From: Chiridota heheva
Lineage: Eukaryota; Echinodermata; Holothuroidea; Apodida; Chiridotidae
Length of the DNA: 64,000 nucleotides
Reading direction: 5' to 3'
Assembly: GCA_020152595.1 (NCBI GenBank)
Contig: JAIGNY010004492.1
Location: forward strand, 62,001 to 126,000
This document shows, piece by piece, positions 1-12,400 of the stretch. The first letter of the stretch is position 1; every line of letters begins with the position of its first letter. A program made the position numbers and the translations under genes. The notes beneath the pieces were generated by a model that made no database searches, was not told the DNA's origin, and was given only the letters and a program-made list of their open reading frames with translations.

Positions 1-99
1 AGACTGACTTTCTATACATGTATGATTGTTACATCTCAGCACATGTTATGCATGAAACCTATTTATTTCTGCAGCATTGTTCCTCATTTGAATTTTTTT

Positions 100-620
100 A
101 TAAAAGCATTCAGCAAATAGATATTTGTTTGTACATGTCACTTTGCCACTGGCTACCAATAGAAGTACGAATGCATTTCAAGGTCCTTATTTTAGTTCAC
201 AATTCCATTTATGGCTTATCACCAAATTACCTCAGAAATGATTTCCATAAAAGATTACAAACGTAATAAATCAAAATTATTACCCTCTTTGTTCTTAAAA
301 CCAAAGGTCTTTTCTATAGCAAGTGTGCTTTTTCAGTCGCTGGCCCCAAATTATGGAATTCTCTCCCAAATGTTTTAAAATGAATACCCGCTAAGTCTTC
401 ATGTCCAAACTTAAAACCTACCTTTACTCTAAATATTGTTCAATTCAAGATATTTATATATTGTTGTATAATCCATTTGTTGTATTTCATTATATATTTT
501 TCATTATTCATATGTGCAGCACTTTTGACTACTGTTTATTTATAATTAATGCCTTATAAATGTTTGTTATCATTATTATTATTATTACTATTATCATTAT
601 TATTATTATTATTAAACACT
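100..620 (+). mobile_element. Non-LTR retrotransposon 3' end, degraded
   Basis: Translated fragments in shifting frames read HWLPIEVRMHFKVLILVHNS, YGLSPNYL and later AFSVAGPKLWNSLPNVL. These are the typical C-terminal blocks after the reverse transcriptase of L2/CR1-like elements. The copy ends in a run of TTA/ATT triplets (about 570-614), a usual 3' tail for such elements. Frameshifts and stops show it is dead. Confidence 0.75.
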
Positions 621-701
621 TATAAACTTAGCATTCATAGACATATCCTGCCGTTAGATGCAGTTATATCTACATTGTTTAATACAGAAAAAGCAACTGC
701 C

Positions 702-910
702 TATATATGCATATTTAATTATGATCTTTTGAAAAAAGAAATTTATTCCTTGTGATAACAAACACAGAAAAGCCAACATGTATATGCCGACAACTTTTAG
801 ATTCATATAGAAACTGCCACATTTTTGCTGCAGTGTAAGAAAATTGAACAAAGAAAAAAAAGAAATAGTGATGATTAGACACCTAGAAAGATGTTATTTA
901 TATTTCATCC
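702..910 (+). repeat. Dispersed repeat copy 1, left part
   Basis: This part aligns with the reverse complement of about 42650-42850: both have the blocks tgataacaaacacaga, gccaacatgta, atagaaactgcca and gaaaga. The rest of the same element resumes at 5535, on the far side of the 22-bp minisatellite. Confidence 0.75.
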
Positions 911-3900
911 ATTGTCTTTGAAACTGTACATCATTGTCTTTGATGCTGTACATTATTGTCTTTGATGCTGTACATCATTGTCTTTGATGCTGTACATCAT
1001 TGTCTTTGATGCTGTACATTATTGTCTTTGATGCTGTACATCATTGTCTTTGATGCTGTACATCATTGTCTTTGATGCTGTACATCATTGTCTTTGATGC
1101 TGTACATTATTGTCTTTGATGCTGTACATTATTGTCTTTGATGCTGTACATTATTGTCTTTGATGCTGTACATCATTGTCTTCGATGCTGTACATCATTG
1201 TCTTCGATGCTGTACATCATTGTCTTTGATGCTGTACATTATTGTCTTTGATGCTGTGCATCATTGTCTTTGATGCTGTACATCATTGTCTTTGATGCTG
1301 TACATCATTGTCTTTGAAGCTGTACATCATTGTCTTTGATGCTGTACATCATTGTCTTTGATGCTGTACATTATTGTCTTTGATGCTGTACATTATTGTC
1401 TTTGATGCTGTACATTATTGTCTTTGATGCTGTACATCATTGTCTTTGATGCTGTACATTATTGTCTTTGATGCTGTACATTATTGTCTTTGATGCTGTA
1501 CATCATTGTCTTTGATGCTGTACATCATTGTCTTTGATGCTGTACATTATTGTCTTTGATGCTGTACATCATTGTCTTTGATGCTGTACATTATTGTCTT
1601 TGATGCTGTACATTATTGTCTTTGATGCTGTACATTATTGTCTTTGATGCTGTACATTATTGTCTTTGATGCTGTACATTATTGTCTTTGATGCTGTTAT
1701 TGTCTTTGATGCTGTACACATTGTCTTTGATGCTGTACATTATTGTCTTTGATGCTGTACATCATTGTCTTTGATGCTGTACATCATTTGTCTTTGATGC
1801 TGTACATCATTGTCTTTGATGCTGTACATCATTGTCTTTGATGCTGTACATCATTGTCTTTGATGCTGTACATCATTGTCTTTGATGCTGTACATCATTG
1901 TCTTTGATGCTGTACATCATTGTCTTTGATGCTGTACATCATTGTCTTTGATGCTGTACATATTGTCTTTGATGCTGTACATCATTGTCTTTGATGCTGT
2001 ACATCATTGTCTTTGATGCTGTACATCATTGTCTTTGATGCTGTACATCATTGTCTTTGATGCTGTACATCATTGTTTGTCTTTGATGCTGTACATCATT
2101 GTCTTTGATGCTGTACATCATTGTCTTTGATGCTGTACATCATTGTCTTTGATGCTGTACATCATTGTCTTTGATGCTGTACATCATTGTCTTTGATGCT
2201 GTACATCATTGTCTTTGATGCTGTACATCATTGTCTTTGATGCTGTACATTATTGTCTTTGATGCTGTACATCATTGTCTTTGATGCTGTACATCATTGT
2301 CTTTGATGCTGTACATCATTGTCTTTGCTGTACATCATTGTCTTTGATGCTGTACATATTGTCTTTGATGCTGTACATCATTGTCTTTGATGCTGTACAT
2401 CATTGTCTTTGATGCTGTACATCATTGTCTTTGTACATCATTGTCTTTGATGCTGTACATTATTGTCTTTGATGCTGTACATTATTGTCTTTGATGCTGT
2501 ACATCATTGTCTTTGATGCTGTACATCATTGTCTTTGATGCTGTACATTATTGTCTTTGATGCTGTACATCATTGTCTTTGATGCTGTACATTATTGTCT
2601 TTGATGCTGTACATTATTGTCTTTGATGCTGTACATTATTGTCTTTGATGCTGTACATCATTGTCTTTGATGCTGTACATCATTGTCTTTGATGCTGTAC
2701 ATTATTGTCTTTGATGCTGTACATTATTGTCTTTGATGCTGTACATTATTGTCTTTGATGCTGTACATCATTGTCTTTGATGCTGTACATTATTGTCTTT
2801 GATGCTGTACATCATTGTCTTTGATGCTGTACATCATTGTCTTTTGTCATTATTGTCTTTGATGCTGTACATTATTGTCTTTGATGCTGTACATCATTGT
2901 CTTTGATGCTGTACATCATTGTCTTTGATGCTGTACATCATTGTCTTTGATGCTGTACATCATTGTCTTTGATGCTGTACATCATTGTCTTTGATGCTGT
3001 ACATTATTGTCTTTGATGCTGTACATCATTGTCTTTGATGCTGTACATTATTGTCTTTGATGCTGTACATCATTGTCTTTGATGCTGTACATCATTGTCT
3101 TTGATGCTGTACATCATTGTCTTTGATGCTGTACATTATTGTCTTTGATGCTGTACATCATTGTCTTTGATGCTGTACATCATTGTCTTTGATGCTGTAC
3201 ATATTGTCTTTGATGCTGTACATCATTGTCTTTGATGCTGTACATTATTGTCTTTGATGCTGTACATCATTGTCTTTGATGCTGTACATCATTGTCTTTG
3301 ATGCTGTACATCATTGTCTTTGATGCTGTACATCATTGTCTTTGATGCTGTACATCATTGTCTTTGATGCTGTACATCATTGTCTTTGATGCTGTACATC
3401 ATTGTCTTTGATGCTGTACATCATTGTCTTTGATGCTGTACATCATTGTCTTTGATGCTGTACATCATTGTCTTTGATGCTGTACATCATTGTCTTTGAT
3501 GCTGTACATCATTGTCTTTGATGCTGTACATCATTGTCTTTGATGCTGTACATCATTGTCTTTGATGCTGTACATCATTGTCTTTGATGCTGTACATTAT
3601 TGTCTTTGATGCTGTACATTATTGTCTTTGATGCTGTACATTATTGTCTTTGATGCTGTACATTATTGTCTTTGATGCTGTACATCATTGTCTTTGATGC
3701 TGTACATTATTGTCTTTGATGCTGTACATTATTGTCTTTGATGCTGTACATTATTGTCTTTGATGCTGTACATTATTGTCTTTGATGCTGTACATTATTG
3801 TCTTTGATGCTGTACATTATTGTCTTTGATGCTGTACATTATTGTCTTTGATGCTGTACATTATTGTCTTTGATGCTGTACATCATTGTCTTTGATGCTG

Positions 3901-5534
3901 TACATTGTCTTTGATGCTGTACATTATTGTCTTTGATGCTGTACATTATTGTCTTTGATGCTGTACATCATTGTCTTTGATGCTGTACATTATTGTCTTT
4001 GATGCTGTACATTATTGTCTTTGATGCTGTACACATTGTTATTGTCTTTGATGCTGTACATCATTGTCTTTGATGCTGTACATCATTGTCTTTGATGCTG
4101 TACATCATTGTCTTTGATGCTGTACATCATTGTCTTTGATGCTGTACATCATTGTCTTTGATGCTGTACATCATTGTCTTTGATGCTGTACATCATTGTC
4201 TTTGATGCTGTACATCATTGTCTTTGATGCTGTACATCATTGTCTTTGATGCTGTACATCATTGTCTTTGATGCTGTACATCATTGTCTTTGATGCTGTA
4301 CATCATTGTCTTTGATGCTGTACATTATTGTCTTTGATGCTGTACATTATTGTCTTTGATGCTGTACATCATTGTCTTTGATGCTGTACATCATTGTCTT
4401 TGATGCTGTACATTATTGTCTTTGATGCTGTACATTATTGTCTTTGATGCTGTACATTATTGTCTTTGATGCTGTACATTATTGTCTTTGATGCTGTACA
4501 TCATTGTCTTTGATGCTGTACATTATTGTCTTTGATGCTGTACATCATTGTCTTTGATGCTGTACATTATTGTCTTTGATGCTGTACATCATTGTCTTTG
4601 ATGCTGTACATCATTGTCTTTGATGCTGTACATCATTGTCTTTGATGCTGTACATCATTGTCTTTGATGCTGTACATCATTGTCTTTGATGCTGTACATC
4701 ATTGTCTTTGATGCTGTACATCATTGTCTTTGATGCTGTACATCATTGTCTTTGATGCTGTACATCATTGTCTTTGATGCTGTACATTATTGTCTTTGAT
4801 GCTGTACATTATTGTCTTTGATGCTGTACATCATTGTCTTTGATGCTGTACATCATTGTCTTTGATGCTGTACATCATTGTCTTTGATGCTGTACATTAT
4901 TGTCTTTGATGCTGTACATCATTGTCTTTGATGCTGTACATCATTGTCTTTGATGCTGTACATTATTGTCTTTGATGCTGTACATCATTGTCTTTGATGC
5001 TGTACATTATTGTCTTTGATGCTGTACATCATTGTCTTTGATACTGTACATCATTGTCTTTGATGCTGTACATTATTGTCTTTGATGCTGTACATTATTG
5101 TCTTTGATTGTCTTTGATGTTGTACATTATTGTCTTTGATGTTGTACATTATTGTCTTTTTGATGCTGTACATTATTGTCTTTGATGTACATTATTGTCT
5201 TTGATGCTGTACATTATTGTCTTTGATGCTGTACATCATTGTCTTTGATGCTGTACATTATTGTCTTTGATGCTGTACATTATTGTCTTTGATGCTGTAC
5301 ATTATTGTCTTTGATGCTGTACATTATTGTCTTTGATCTTTGATGCTGTACATCATTGTCTTTGATGCTGTACATTATTGTCTTTGATGCTGTACATTAT
5401 TGTCTTTGATGCTGTACATCATTGTCTTTGATGCTGTACATTATTGTCTTTGATGCTGTACATCATTGTCTTTGATGCTGTACATCATTGTCTTTGATGC
5501 TGTACATTATTGTCTTTGATGCTGTACATCATTG
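911..5534 (+). repeat. 22-bp minisatellite, about 210 copies
   Basis: The unit is TTGTCTTTGATGCTGTACAT followed by CA or TA. It fills 4.6 kb with very few length changes; occasional shortened or lengthened units occur near 1700, 2330, 2430, 2843, 4040, 5105 and 5335. The main variation is a C/T switch at a single position (CATCATTG against CATTATTG), occurring in runs. It lies upstream of the ETS-domain exon, so it is probably inside the first intron of that gene. Confidence 0.98.
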
Positions 5535-5680
5535 GCTCTTGTCCCATTTACAAATATAAATCAATCGAGAAATTACATTAAATGGTATTGGCATGAAAAT
5601 TCCATTTGACCATAAAAATCTCTTATTTTCCCACTCGAATCCCTTATATCTCCTATTTTTTCTCATACACTACTATTAAA
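5535..5680 (+). repeat. Dispersed repeat copy 1, right part
   Basis: The reverse complement of about 5590-5670 (aggagatataagggattcga and the following bases) aligns with 42550-42630 (aggagaatttagggatttga). This is the continuation of the element whose left part is at 702-910. Confidence 0.7.
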
Positions 5681-5805
5681 AGCTATGGGATCTGAATGCT
5701 GGTTGTTTAATGTAGACATATATAATGCGGATTATTCAAGAAGTATCATTTGATGATAGGCATTGAAGTAAAGTTGGTCTATTCTGATAATCTTAATTTT
5801 TCCAG

Positions 5806-6043
5806 CTCGTTTGCCCCTTCCAGATTGGGCGTACAAACCAGAGAGCAGTCCGGGCAGCCGACAGATCCAATTGTGGCATTTTATCCTGGAGCTGCTGAAC
5901 AAGGAGGAGTATCGCGAGGTCATTTCCTGGCAGGGAGACTACGGAGAATTCCTCATCAAGGATCCAGATGAACTGGCCAGATTGTGGGGCATGAGGAAAT
6001 GTAAACCACACATGAATTATGACAAACTAAGCAGAGCTCTAAG
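5806..6043 (+). CDS. ERF/ETV3-like gene, exon with first two thirds of the ETS domain
   Basis: The acceptor is a pyrimidine stretch ending in TTTTTCCAG just before 5806, and the donor is AAG|GTACAC at 6044. The exon starts with the last two bases of a split codon and ends after AG of the Arg codon that precedes the Tyr triplet of helix 3. The reading frame runs on into the intron as far as 6275, but that part is not coding. The split of the ETS domain at this Arg is the position I would expect for the family. Confidence 0.93.
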
Positions 6044-9000
6044 GTACACATCAATTTGTCTTGTTTTTATATATGCATATGGTTACACTGGATCGCTGTT
6101 CCAGGTCCTTAATATTGTTAAGGTATACAACCTTCGGAGGGGGCATAATGCCTTCGGTCCCGATGGTAGGAGATTCACCCCCTGCCTCAAAAAGAGCAGG
6201 GTGTTAACCTGGTGTTCATCCACTTCCCGTCCTGGCAAATTCCTTGGGTCCACACTGAAAACAAGTCAATGGTGATTTATGTGTGCCTTTCCTGTCATGT
6301 GCCTAAAGGTGTAAACTAAAAAACAGCACAAAAAATTAAAAGGAAGATTTTCAAGGTTGCCCTAAAATATTCTGAAAATCAAAACACAAATTGCATCCTT
6401 GGTAGCTTATAAGCTTTTTTATGACCTTCATTCAAATAATGTAATCTGTGGTATTACAGGGTCACGTACTCTCCATCTAGTTCCTTTGGTATTCTCAGGG
6501 ATTAGAGAGAAGGTGGTAAACTGATTAAAGGCCATCCCGTAAATAGTAAAGGATTTAAAGAAATTATACAACTGCTAAAGATCTTATGCTTACACAGTGG
6601 TATCTGCCAGGGCGTGTTGGGAATTTAGCACCAGGGGACCATTTAAAAACATCCCAAATCCAGATCCTGAATTTGCCCCACAAATGTAACACAATATAAT
6701 TAAGTAATATCAGTAATGTTTGGCAATTTGCTTTCTTTCATATCAGGTTGACATGTCAGGTAACCTGCACTAAAGTAATCCATTCATTCTGAAATTCAGT
6801 AAAATTGTTGATTGTATGCAAAACTAATCCTATTTGAAAACGGATCCATGGTGGTAAATCTGACCATTATTTGATCAATCCTTAAAAGCATCCTCATGCT
6901 CTATCAGAATATACTGATAATTAAAAGCATCCTCATGCTCTATCAGAATATACTGATAATTAAAAGCATCTTCATGCTCCATCAGAATATACTGATAATT
7001 AAAAGCATCCTCATGCTCTATCAGAATATATTGATAATCAAAAGCTTCATGCTCCATCAGAATACACTGATAATTAAAAGCCTCCTCAGGCTCAATCAGA
7101 ATATACTGATAATTAAAAGCCTCCTCATGCTCCATCAGAATATACTGATAATTAAAAGCCTCCTCATGCTCCATCAGAATATACTGATAATTAAAAGCAT
7201 CCTCATGCTCTTTCAGAATACACTGATAATTAAAAGCATCCTCAATGCTCTATCAGAATATACTGATAATTAAAAGCCTCCTCATGCCCTTTCAGAATAC
7301 ACTGATAATTAAAAGCTTCATGCTCCATCAGAATATACTGATAATTAAAAGCCTCCTCAGGCTCTATCAGAATATACTGATAATTAAAAGCCTCCTCATG
7401 CTCTATCAGAATATACTGATAATTAAAAGCATCTTCATGCTCCATCAGAATATACTGATAATTAAAAGCCTCCCCATGCTCCATCAGAATATACTGATGA
7501 TTAAAAGCATCCTCATGCTCCATCAGAATATACTGATAATGTCTACCCTCAGAAAAAATGAGTTGTATTCTTAGATATTGACAAATAGGCACAGGTTTCT
7601 GTCATACAGGTTTCATTTTCATTTCAAGACAATCTAATTTGTCTATATTTTTTTCTTTCCTTAGGTACTACTATAACAAGCGTATTTTGCATAAGACGAA
7701 AGGGAAACGTTTCACATACAAATTCAACTTCAGCAAACTAATCTTGGTCAACTATGCAGGTTCTGACCTAAAGCTTGTCCCTCAATACCAAGCAGCATCA
7801 CAAACTCAACCACATTTTGGCAGTCCTGATGAATCTGGTTATGAAGAAGGCCCAGTTACTCCAACCCATTTCATAAAGGGCAAACCAGGTTTATCAGAGT
7901 GCAGTAGTGATTCACAAGAGTCATTAGAAACAGAGGAGAAATTCAGAAACAGAGCTCGTTCTCGAAGTCTAGGGGATGTTCTACCATCTCAATTCACAGT
8001 CCTTTCCAATCAGCCTCCCCATACTACTGTTGTACAACCAGTTATAAAAACAGAGACGGTTAACTCCCCACATCAAAGACAAGCAGCTTTCACTTCTCTA
8101 GCTTTCCAAGTAATGCGCCCTACACCTACCTTCCTTTCACATTCTTTGCCAGCAAGTCCATTTTATGCAATGTCTCCCCTTGCCAGTCCATCACCTGCAA
8201 TGAGCCCATTGATATCTGCTCCTGGGCATGGATCCAGATTTACATACAATCCTGCTGAAATTCAAGCTAGATTAGAACATGAGAGGGTTGCCCAGTTAAG
8301 AGCAGCAGCAGGTCAAGGAAGAAGTTATCCCGCATACATGCCAATATCACCGGGAATGTACCGCACGCTGAACGAGAATGAAACGAGGATAGGAAGATTA
8401 GATATATCCAGTCCTAAATTAGTAAGTGCCTCACTAGAAATTGAGAAAAAATTGGTGAAGATTCCAGAAAAATTGCCAGAGTTACCTGTTCAATCTGAAC
8501 TCTATCAAAGAAGAATAGCAAGGAGACTTTCATCAACAGATGAGAGCAAAGACTTTAAGGAGAGACATTCTAGTGGAGACTCGGAGATGGACTGGAAAGA
8601 CAATAAAACTCCAGAGAACAAAGATTTTTGTGAGGAAGATGAAATAAGTGAAATCAGTTCAGATCATACTAATGGAAATGATTCTGATGGTGTGACGGGG
8701 GTAGGAGCTGATTGTGTTAAGGATAATGGATTCTTTCAGATTACTGGACAAGACGAGGAGGTGAGGAAAATCCCGACTATAGAACTGAAATGTCAGTCAG
8801 AATTGGACAGAAAAACACCTGAGGAGTGCAACAGGCTTAAGAGTCACCCAATGATTGTTTTAGAGTCACAGCAAGATTCCCAGTCTAACAAAACTGAGAC
8901 AAAGATTTTAATGCATCCTAAGATTGGGAATATGAATTCCAGTTTAAGTGCAACACTTGCCCTACCCAGTGCAGAAAGTAAGTCAGAGGAAGATCTTGCA

Positions 9001-9483
9001 AGCCAAGAATGCATCCAGCAGAGTCATTCAGGTCCTTTCAAGCTAAGGTTTAAGAGGAAGTTGCATTCAGATAATACTCGACCTCCTTCATTCACTGAAA
9101 ACGAGGTCACAAAATCTCCCAAGTTGTTCTCTGATCCGTCTCAATCATCTCATTCTCTGCCATGTACCCCGACTCAACGTGCTTCCAATTTTGGAAACTT
9201 TTTTCGGTTTCCAACTCCTCCAGATTCCATTCCAAGTGTAACAAGTTCCCCATTGAGTCGTGAAGACAATATGCAGCGATTCAGAGACTTGTATTTTGAC
9301 ACTGATAGCCCCACCTCAAGGAGCAGTACAAGTTCAGATCGTAGAGGAAGCAAGGAAAGAATCTTAAGCATTGAAAATCTCATAGGAGAGTCATCTTCTG
9401 GTGGCAGTAGCCGAGCTGAGAGTGCAAAATCATCACCAGAAAAAGATCCTGAGAAAGAAGCAACTTTGCAGAGGCCAAGATAA
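5806..9483 (+). CDS. ETS-domain transcriptional repressor, ERF/ETV3-like (3' two coding exons; N-terminus missing)
   Basis: Two exons, 5806-6043 and 7665-9483, join in frame (CTA AG|G TAC) to give about 684 residues ending at TAA 9481-9483. The first ~110 residues are a complete ETS DNA-binding domain: [20 protein letters not shown], the GDYGEF and [10 protein letters not shown] segments, the recognition helix [14 protein letters not shown], and [11 protein letters not shown]. The N-terminal position of the ETS domain, the spacing, and a C-terminal KLRFKR motif (about 9043-9060) match the ERF/ETV3 repressor family, which binds GGAA sites and is exported from the nucleus when ERK phosphorylates it. 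The tail is rich in Ser-Pro and Thr-Pro sites and has an FRFP motif (9202-9213), which fits the ERK-docking FxFP consensus, and IKTE, a sumoylation-type motif. In human ERF and ETV3 the residues before PDWAYK lie in a short first exon; that exon was not found here. I am sure of the family but cannot choose between ERF and ETV3, as one invertebrate gene may be ancestral to both. Confidence 0.93.
6130..6290 (+). repeat. GC-richer insert in the ETS intron, possibly a SINE or MITE remnant
   Basis: The stretch from about ccttcggagggggcataatg to tccttgggtccacactg is clearly richer in G and C than the intron around it and looks like an inserted element. I see no diagnostic box or terminal repeat and cannot classify it. 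Confidence 0.25.
6885..7538 (+). repeat. 39-bp tandem repeat, about 17 copies, in the intron splitting the ETS domain
   Basis: The unit contains aaaagcatcctcatgctc and then TATCAGAATATACTGATA, which has perfect 6-bp arms. Because 39 is a multiple of 3, both strands stay open for hundreds of bases and give repetitive pseudo-proteins. These are not genes. Confidence 0.97.
7665..9483 (+). CDS. ERF/ETV3-like gene, last coding exon
   Basis: The acceptor is a long T-rich tract ending CCTTAG before 7665. The exon supplies the end of the ETS domain and then about 570 residues of mostly disordered sequence. A segment rich in SP sites followed by [15 protein letters not shown] resembles the conserved FSFNPEEM-like block of vertebrate ETV3 and ERF. 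Acidic and serine-rich stretches follow, then KLRFKRK, FRFPTPP and a Ser/Arg-rich end. Codon use is clean and there is no internal stop over 1.8 kb, unlike the surrounding AT-rich DNA. Confidence 0.93.
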
Positions 9484-12400
9484 AAACAATTTTGTCATTT
9501 TCATTTTAGGTTTACGTTCATTCATCAAATATTTCATAATTGAATGGAGATGAATGTGAAACTTACATTGTACATTGGAAATCCATGTTTTTGCCAGAAA
9601 CACATCTATGAACTTTATTGATGACAAACCATATTGGGTTGTCACAGACAAATACAAAAACGTTGATATTATTTTCATAGAGCTGCAATGCTATAGTTTT
9701 GATCTACCTCTAGATCATATTTTTAGGTCCTCATGTAGCACAAAACACATGCAAATTTGACTCAATTTTTATTTGGATGGAATTGTCGAGACTTTTCAGT
9801 GGATTTCTGTGATCAAGCAAAATCTGCCAAGGAAGATCTGATCTCCAGATGCAAAAATTATCTGAGAAATCTCCTTTTTCTGAAAGACTGGACAGATCAG
9901 TACAGAAAGATATGTGGTTTGGTATTCAAATTCAGAAAATTCTCATTTCTTGAGATTTGTTTAACGTAGATGCTTTGATGACTACAGACACCTGAAACCG
10001 GTATTGTATCTGTACATCTCTCAGTTGGGTCTTCATCTTTTCTCCATGTGCACTTCATTCCTGTGTGGAAATTGATCTTTTTGTGTATTCATATCTCTGC
10101 TGAGTGCATACATGTTTGGCATGGTTAGAATTTGCTTCTCAGTTGAATCCATTAGTTCTTCCAAAATATGAATCCAAATATTAGATGCAACTTTCATCTA
10201 TCCTCTTAAAAGCAGAAAAGCAGCTGTTTGCTTTGTACTCTGAGGATTGTCTCAGGGATCATGGAAAAGACTTTGAGGTGCACCAATGTAAAACAAGATA
10301 TCACAAACTCGTATATCTTCATGGTGTTGTTTGATTGGTCTGTTTTCTTGAAATGTTTAACATCAAACTAAAAATCCTCAGGCTATATAGCACACCATGC
10401 ATAAATTTAGAAATGATGGAGCCTAAATTTGATGCCAATTTGTTTCACAAAAGGAGGATCCAGCAAAATCTGAATGTGATTCTGTTTGATTAGAAATCTT
10501 ATGAACCGTTGTTTTGGAATTATTTTGTTGTTTCTGTGAATTTTCTGCTTCGCACAAGAATGCCAGTTGACACTCTGGCACTCTGTTTAGTGTAGGCACA
10601 ATTTTCTTGTTTTCAAGTATGTAGACCAACATAAATGTCCTTCAATTCCTGGTAAAAAAATCTGCTTTGTGTATTATAATGAAAGTTTTGAAAACATTGT
10701 TAGGTGTATATAAATTTGTTTGTCTCTCTTGGTGTGTGTGAGGTGGGGTTCCCTCTTATACTTGTCTATGCATTTGTTTGGTTATTGAGTGAGTGGAAGC
10801 ATCTCATGCCAGTTTTTGCTGTGAATAGTCTTCCTGCCTTGCCAGTTACCCAAGGGTATTTTAACTGTACATACAAAAATTTATCTTTTGTAAAATGTCA
10901 AAAAGGCCAAGCAAAAGAATATTTTGTCAACAGCAAAACACATGCTAAAACCTACTTTATTTTTGATCTTAGTGAAGGACTTGGTTAAGCCTTTTAGCCA
11001 TGACATTTGTGTTTTTAGCTATCACATTTGTGTTTTATATTAAAGTTGACCCCTATTTTTGTACATCAAACATTTATCATGCCCAAAACTTCATGGAGAA
11101 TTCTAGGGATCATGTTTTAATCATAGTATTAGTTTAGTTGGTAAAGGTATTTGATGTGACCCCTGTCAAAGTGACCCCTGTGAAAGTGACCCCCATTGTG
11201 GACCCTTATAGACCTTGTTAAGGAGAGGGAACCTTTTGCCTCATAAGGAACCTTGTCAAAGCTCACTGGTGTGTTACATGCTTCATCATTGCAGTGTTGT
11301 CTGTGTCATCTGTGCCACATAGTACTAGCTATCTGGCAAAACAGTAGTAAGAAACAAGACCTTAATATGTCCATTTTTATTGCTGTTGCAGATTTTTGTT
11401 TTATCTTGACTTATTATCAGCTCAATTGAAAGTAAACAGTGTTTACCTTTCGTATGATTAGGGTTGCTTATGATTCTTGTTAATGTAGCCGAGTTCTGAG
11501 TTGATAACAAAGCATAAGCTAAGTTAAAGAAGATGTGCTTCCGAAATCATCTTAGTTTAAATACGGGTTGCTTTTTCAATTGGATGTGTGAGTGTAACTC
11601 TCATTCACTTTATCGGTGTAGGGACTGACCGTCTGTGGTCCTAAGATGAGCATCTTAAAACCTCTGCCAACTGGAAAATACTTTCCATCTATCATGTGGT
11701 CGTTTGGGGTTATGGTTTATTTCCTTGATTGTCACTTTGTTACAGTCGCCTAAATCTCTTAACTTGTTCAAAGATGGTGGGCTCAGTTTACCTGTTTTAA
11801 TACCAAAGTTTGCTTTAAGTGGAGATTTGTGAGGGTGATTAGGAAGTTTTTACAAGAGATTAGAAATTTATTTTGGGGGTAATTCTTCAAATGTAGCTTA
11901 ATTGATTAAAAAGCTAAAGAAGAATGCTGTCAGTCTCTGTAACACAATTCAACAAGTTACAACAGAGGTTCCAGCATAATATGGATTTTTCAAAGCATTT
12001 CGCTGATTTGTTTATTCAATAAAGATTTACTTCCAAAAAAATTATTTCTTTAAAACTTACAGGAGATAAATGTTCTTTTCAAATGAAAGGGCAAGGTTCA
12101 TTGCTGTATATCAAAAACAAGGCATTTAAAAACACACCTCCCAGTGCTTAGGGTTTTGCATTTTCTTGTTGGTTGTAAATAGAGGTGTAGGAAGCATCAT
12201 TTCTCAGGGAGGACAGAACCCCTAATTTCCTAGTTACAAGCTAAAATTGTGTTTCCACAAAACATTGCGACTTATTATCCACCAACAATTGTCTTTGTAG
12301 ATTTACCATATGCTGAGTAACTTTCCTTTTTTTCACCAATTTTTGTTGTCAATTTCATCTTTATAATTCCCTGATTTGATTCCCTGGGGATTTGATTTCC

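Noticed and set aside
911-5534. CRISPR-like array
   Set aside because: Units are directly abutting 22-mers with no unique spacers, and the window is eukaryotic.
5811-6275. Extension of the ETS exon frame beyond 6043
   Set aside because: The downstream part loses the ETS similarity exactly at a GT donor, and the family sequence resumes at 7665.
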